Shown: positions 62,441 to 64,000 of the stretch, piece by piece
Position numbering within the stretch: position 1 is the first letter of the stretch
How the letters are laid out: each line of letters starts with the position of its first letter
Source: an uncultured Sphingomonas sp.
Lineage (GTDB): Bacteria; Pseudomonadota; Alphaproteobacteria; Sphingomonadales; Sphingomonadaceae
Reading direction: 5' to 3'
Assembly: GCA_913774925.1 (NCBI GenBank)
Contig: CAJYKB010000074.1
Location: 1 to 64,000, forward strand
Length of the DNA: 64,000 bases
Program-made: the position numbers and the translations under genes
The notes under the pieces: generated by a model
The model's input: only the letters and a program-made list of their open reading frames with translations
Database searches by the model: none
Told to the model about the DNA's origin: nothing

Positions 62441-64000
62441 ATGCGGGCGATGATCGGGGCGGTGTTGGGTCTGGTGCTGGCGGCGGGTGCCGCACACGCG
62501 CAGGAGGCGCCGCCGCCGGTGCGCTACGAGGTCGCGTTCCCCGATCCGGCGCATCATCTGGCGCGCGTGACCGCGACGTGGCGCGGGGTGCCGGCGGGAC
62601 CGTTCAGGGTGCAGATGTCGCGCTCGTCGCCGGGGCGCTATGCGCTGCACGAATTCGCGAAGAACGTGTTCGACGTGCAGGCGGTGGACGGCGCAGGCCG
62701 CGCGCTGCCGGTGACGCGCAGCGATCCCTATGGCTGGAGCGTCGCGGCGGGGGCGGAGGGGACGGTCAGCGTCACCTATTCGCTCTACGGCGACCGCGGC
62801 GACGGCACCTACGACCAGATCGACGCGACCCATGCGCATCTCAACATGCCCGCGACGATGATGTGGGCGACCGGCTATGACGCGTCGCCGGTGGAGGTCG
62901 CCTTCGCGCCGGTCGACCCGTCGTGGAAGATCGCGACGCAGCTGATGCCGGTGCCGGGCGTGCCGAACCGCTTCCGCGCGCGCGACCTGCAATATCTGAT
63001 GGATAGCCCGGTCGAGATGTCCGACCATATGGTGCGCGAGTGGAAGGTCGGCGATCAGACCATCCGCATCGCCGCGCACCATCCCGGCACCGCCGCGCAG
63101 ATGGACCAGCTGGCGGCGCAGGTGCAGCGACTGGTGCCGCAGCATGCCGCGCTGTTCGGCGAATGGCCGCGTTTCGACGGCGGCAGCTATACCTTCATCG
63201 CCGATTACATGCCGCAGATCAGCGGCGACGGGATGGAGCATCGCAACTCCACGATCGTCACCACGCCGACCCCGCTGGGCGGCGACAAAGCAGCGCAGCT
63301 GGGCACGATCTCGCACGAGTTCATCCATGCCTGGAACGTCGAGCGCATGCGCCCGGCGGAGCTGGAGCCGTTCGATTTCTCGCGCGCGAACGCCACGCCG
63401 TCGCTGTGGCTGGCGGAGGGGTTCACCAATTACTACGGCCCGATGATGCTGCGGCGCGCCGGGCTGAGCGATGTCGACGGGTTCCTGGCGGAGATGTCGT
63501 CGCAATATGACGGCATCCTGCGCTCGCCCGCGCGCGCGTTCGCGGGGCCGCAGGAGGCGAGCATCCGCGCCCCGCTGGCGGATGCCGCGACCTCGATCGA
63601 CCCGGTCGCACCGCAGGCGCGCATTTCCTATTATCCTTACGGCGCGGTGGTCGCGATGCTGCTGGACCTGTCGATCCGGCAGCGCTTCCCGAAGCTGACG
63701 CTGGACGATTACATGCGCCATCTGTGGCGCGCGTACGGCCGCACCGAGACACCGTACCGCCCCGACGACCTGCGCCGCGCGCTGGCGACGGTGACGGGGG
63801 ATGCGGCGTTCGCGGATGCCTTCTTCGCCGAGACGATCGCCGGGCACGAATTGCCCGACGCCGCGCCGCTGCTGGCGCAGGCGGGGCTGGTGGCGCGGCC
63901 GGCGAACCCCGGCAGGCCGTGGATCGGCGCGCCCAAGGCGAGCGCGACCGACGCCGGGGTCTTGCTGGCCGCGGCGCCGGTCACGAGCTCTCCGCTCTAC
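62441..64000 (+). CDS. M61 family metallopeptidase (runs off right edge)
   Basis: Signal peptide MRAMIGAVLGLVLAAGAAHAQ; zinc motif GTISHEFIHAWNVERMRP; WLAEGFTNYY. Open to the window edge. Confidence 0.93.
   Translation, partial: MRAMIGAVLGLVLAAGAAHAQEAPPPVRYEVAFPDPAHHLARVTATWRGVPAGPFRVQMSRSSPGRYALHEFAKNVFDVQAVDGAGRALPVTRSDPYGWSVAAGAEGTVSVTYSLYGDRGDGTYDQIDATHAHLNMPATMMWATGYDASPVEVAFAPVDPSWKIATQLMPVPGVPNRFRARDLQYLMDSPVEMSDHMVREWKVGDQTIRIAAHHPGTAAQMDQLAAQVQRLVPQHAALFGEWPRFDGGSYTFIADYMPQISGDGMEHRNSTIVTTPTPLGGDKAAQLGTISHEFIHAWNVERMRPAELEPFDFSRANATPSLWLAEGFTNYYGPMMLRRAGLSDVDGFLAEMSSQYDGILRSPARAFAGPQEASIRAPLADAATSIDPVAPQARISYYPYGAVVAMLLDLSIRQRFPKLTLDDYMRHLWRAYGRTETPYRPDDLRRALATVTGDAAFADAFFAETIAGHELPDAAPLLAQAGLVARPANPGRPWIGAPKASATDAGVLLAAAPVTSSPLY

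Overview
This 64 kb window of high-GC DNA looks like an alphaproteobacterial, sphingomonad-type chromosome. It is mostly ordinary core genes: folK, aguB, argB, folD, uppP, gltD/gltB, ald, hppD/hmgA/maiA, glcB, nagA, murQ. The core is punctuated by paired palindromic (REP/REPIN-like) intergenic repeats. The main anomaly is a ~14.5 kb integrated element at about 17.82-32.32 kb, inserted in the 3' end of tRNA-Leu(CAG). It is bounded by an 18-bp att duplication and by a near-perfect 18-bp inverted repeat set 23-24 bp inside each att core. It carries a tyrosine integrase and a type I restriction-modification operon (hsdM-hsdS-GIY-YIG gene-hsdR). The last cistron of that operon, overlapping the hsdR stop by 4 nt, is a near full-length T7-like single-subunit RNA polymerase. 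Its catalytic motifs are conserved, but it is split by one frameshift near the boundary between the N-terminal and polymerase domains. No phage structural genes are visible in the element. The element also carries a serine recombinase with a res-like site, a divergent HEPN-motif protein and an unrecognised 379-aa protein. Other notable points: a MntA/HepT-like toxin-antitoxin pair translationally coupled between gltD and gltB, a REP-doublet insertion that appears to have replaced the start of nagA, and an Ivy-like lipoprotein. All homology calls come from reading motifs; no database search was run.
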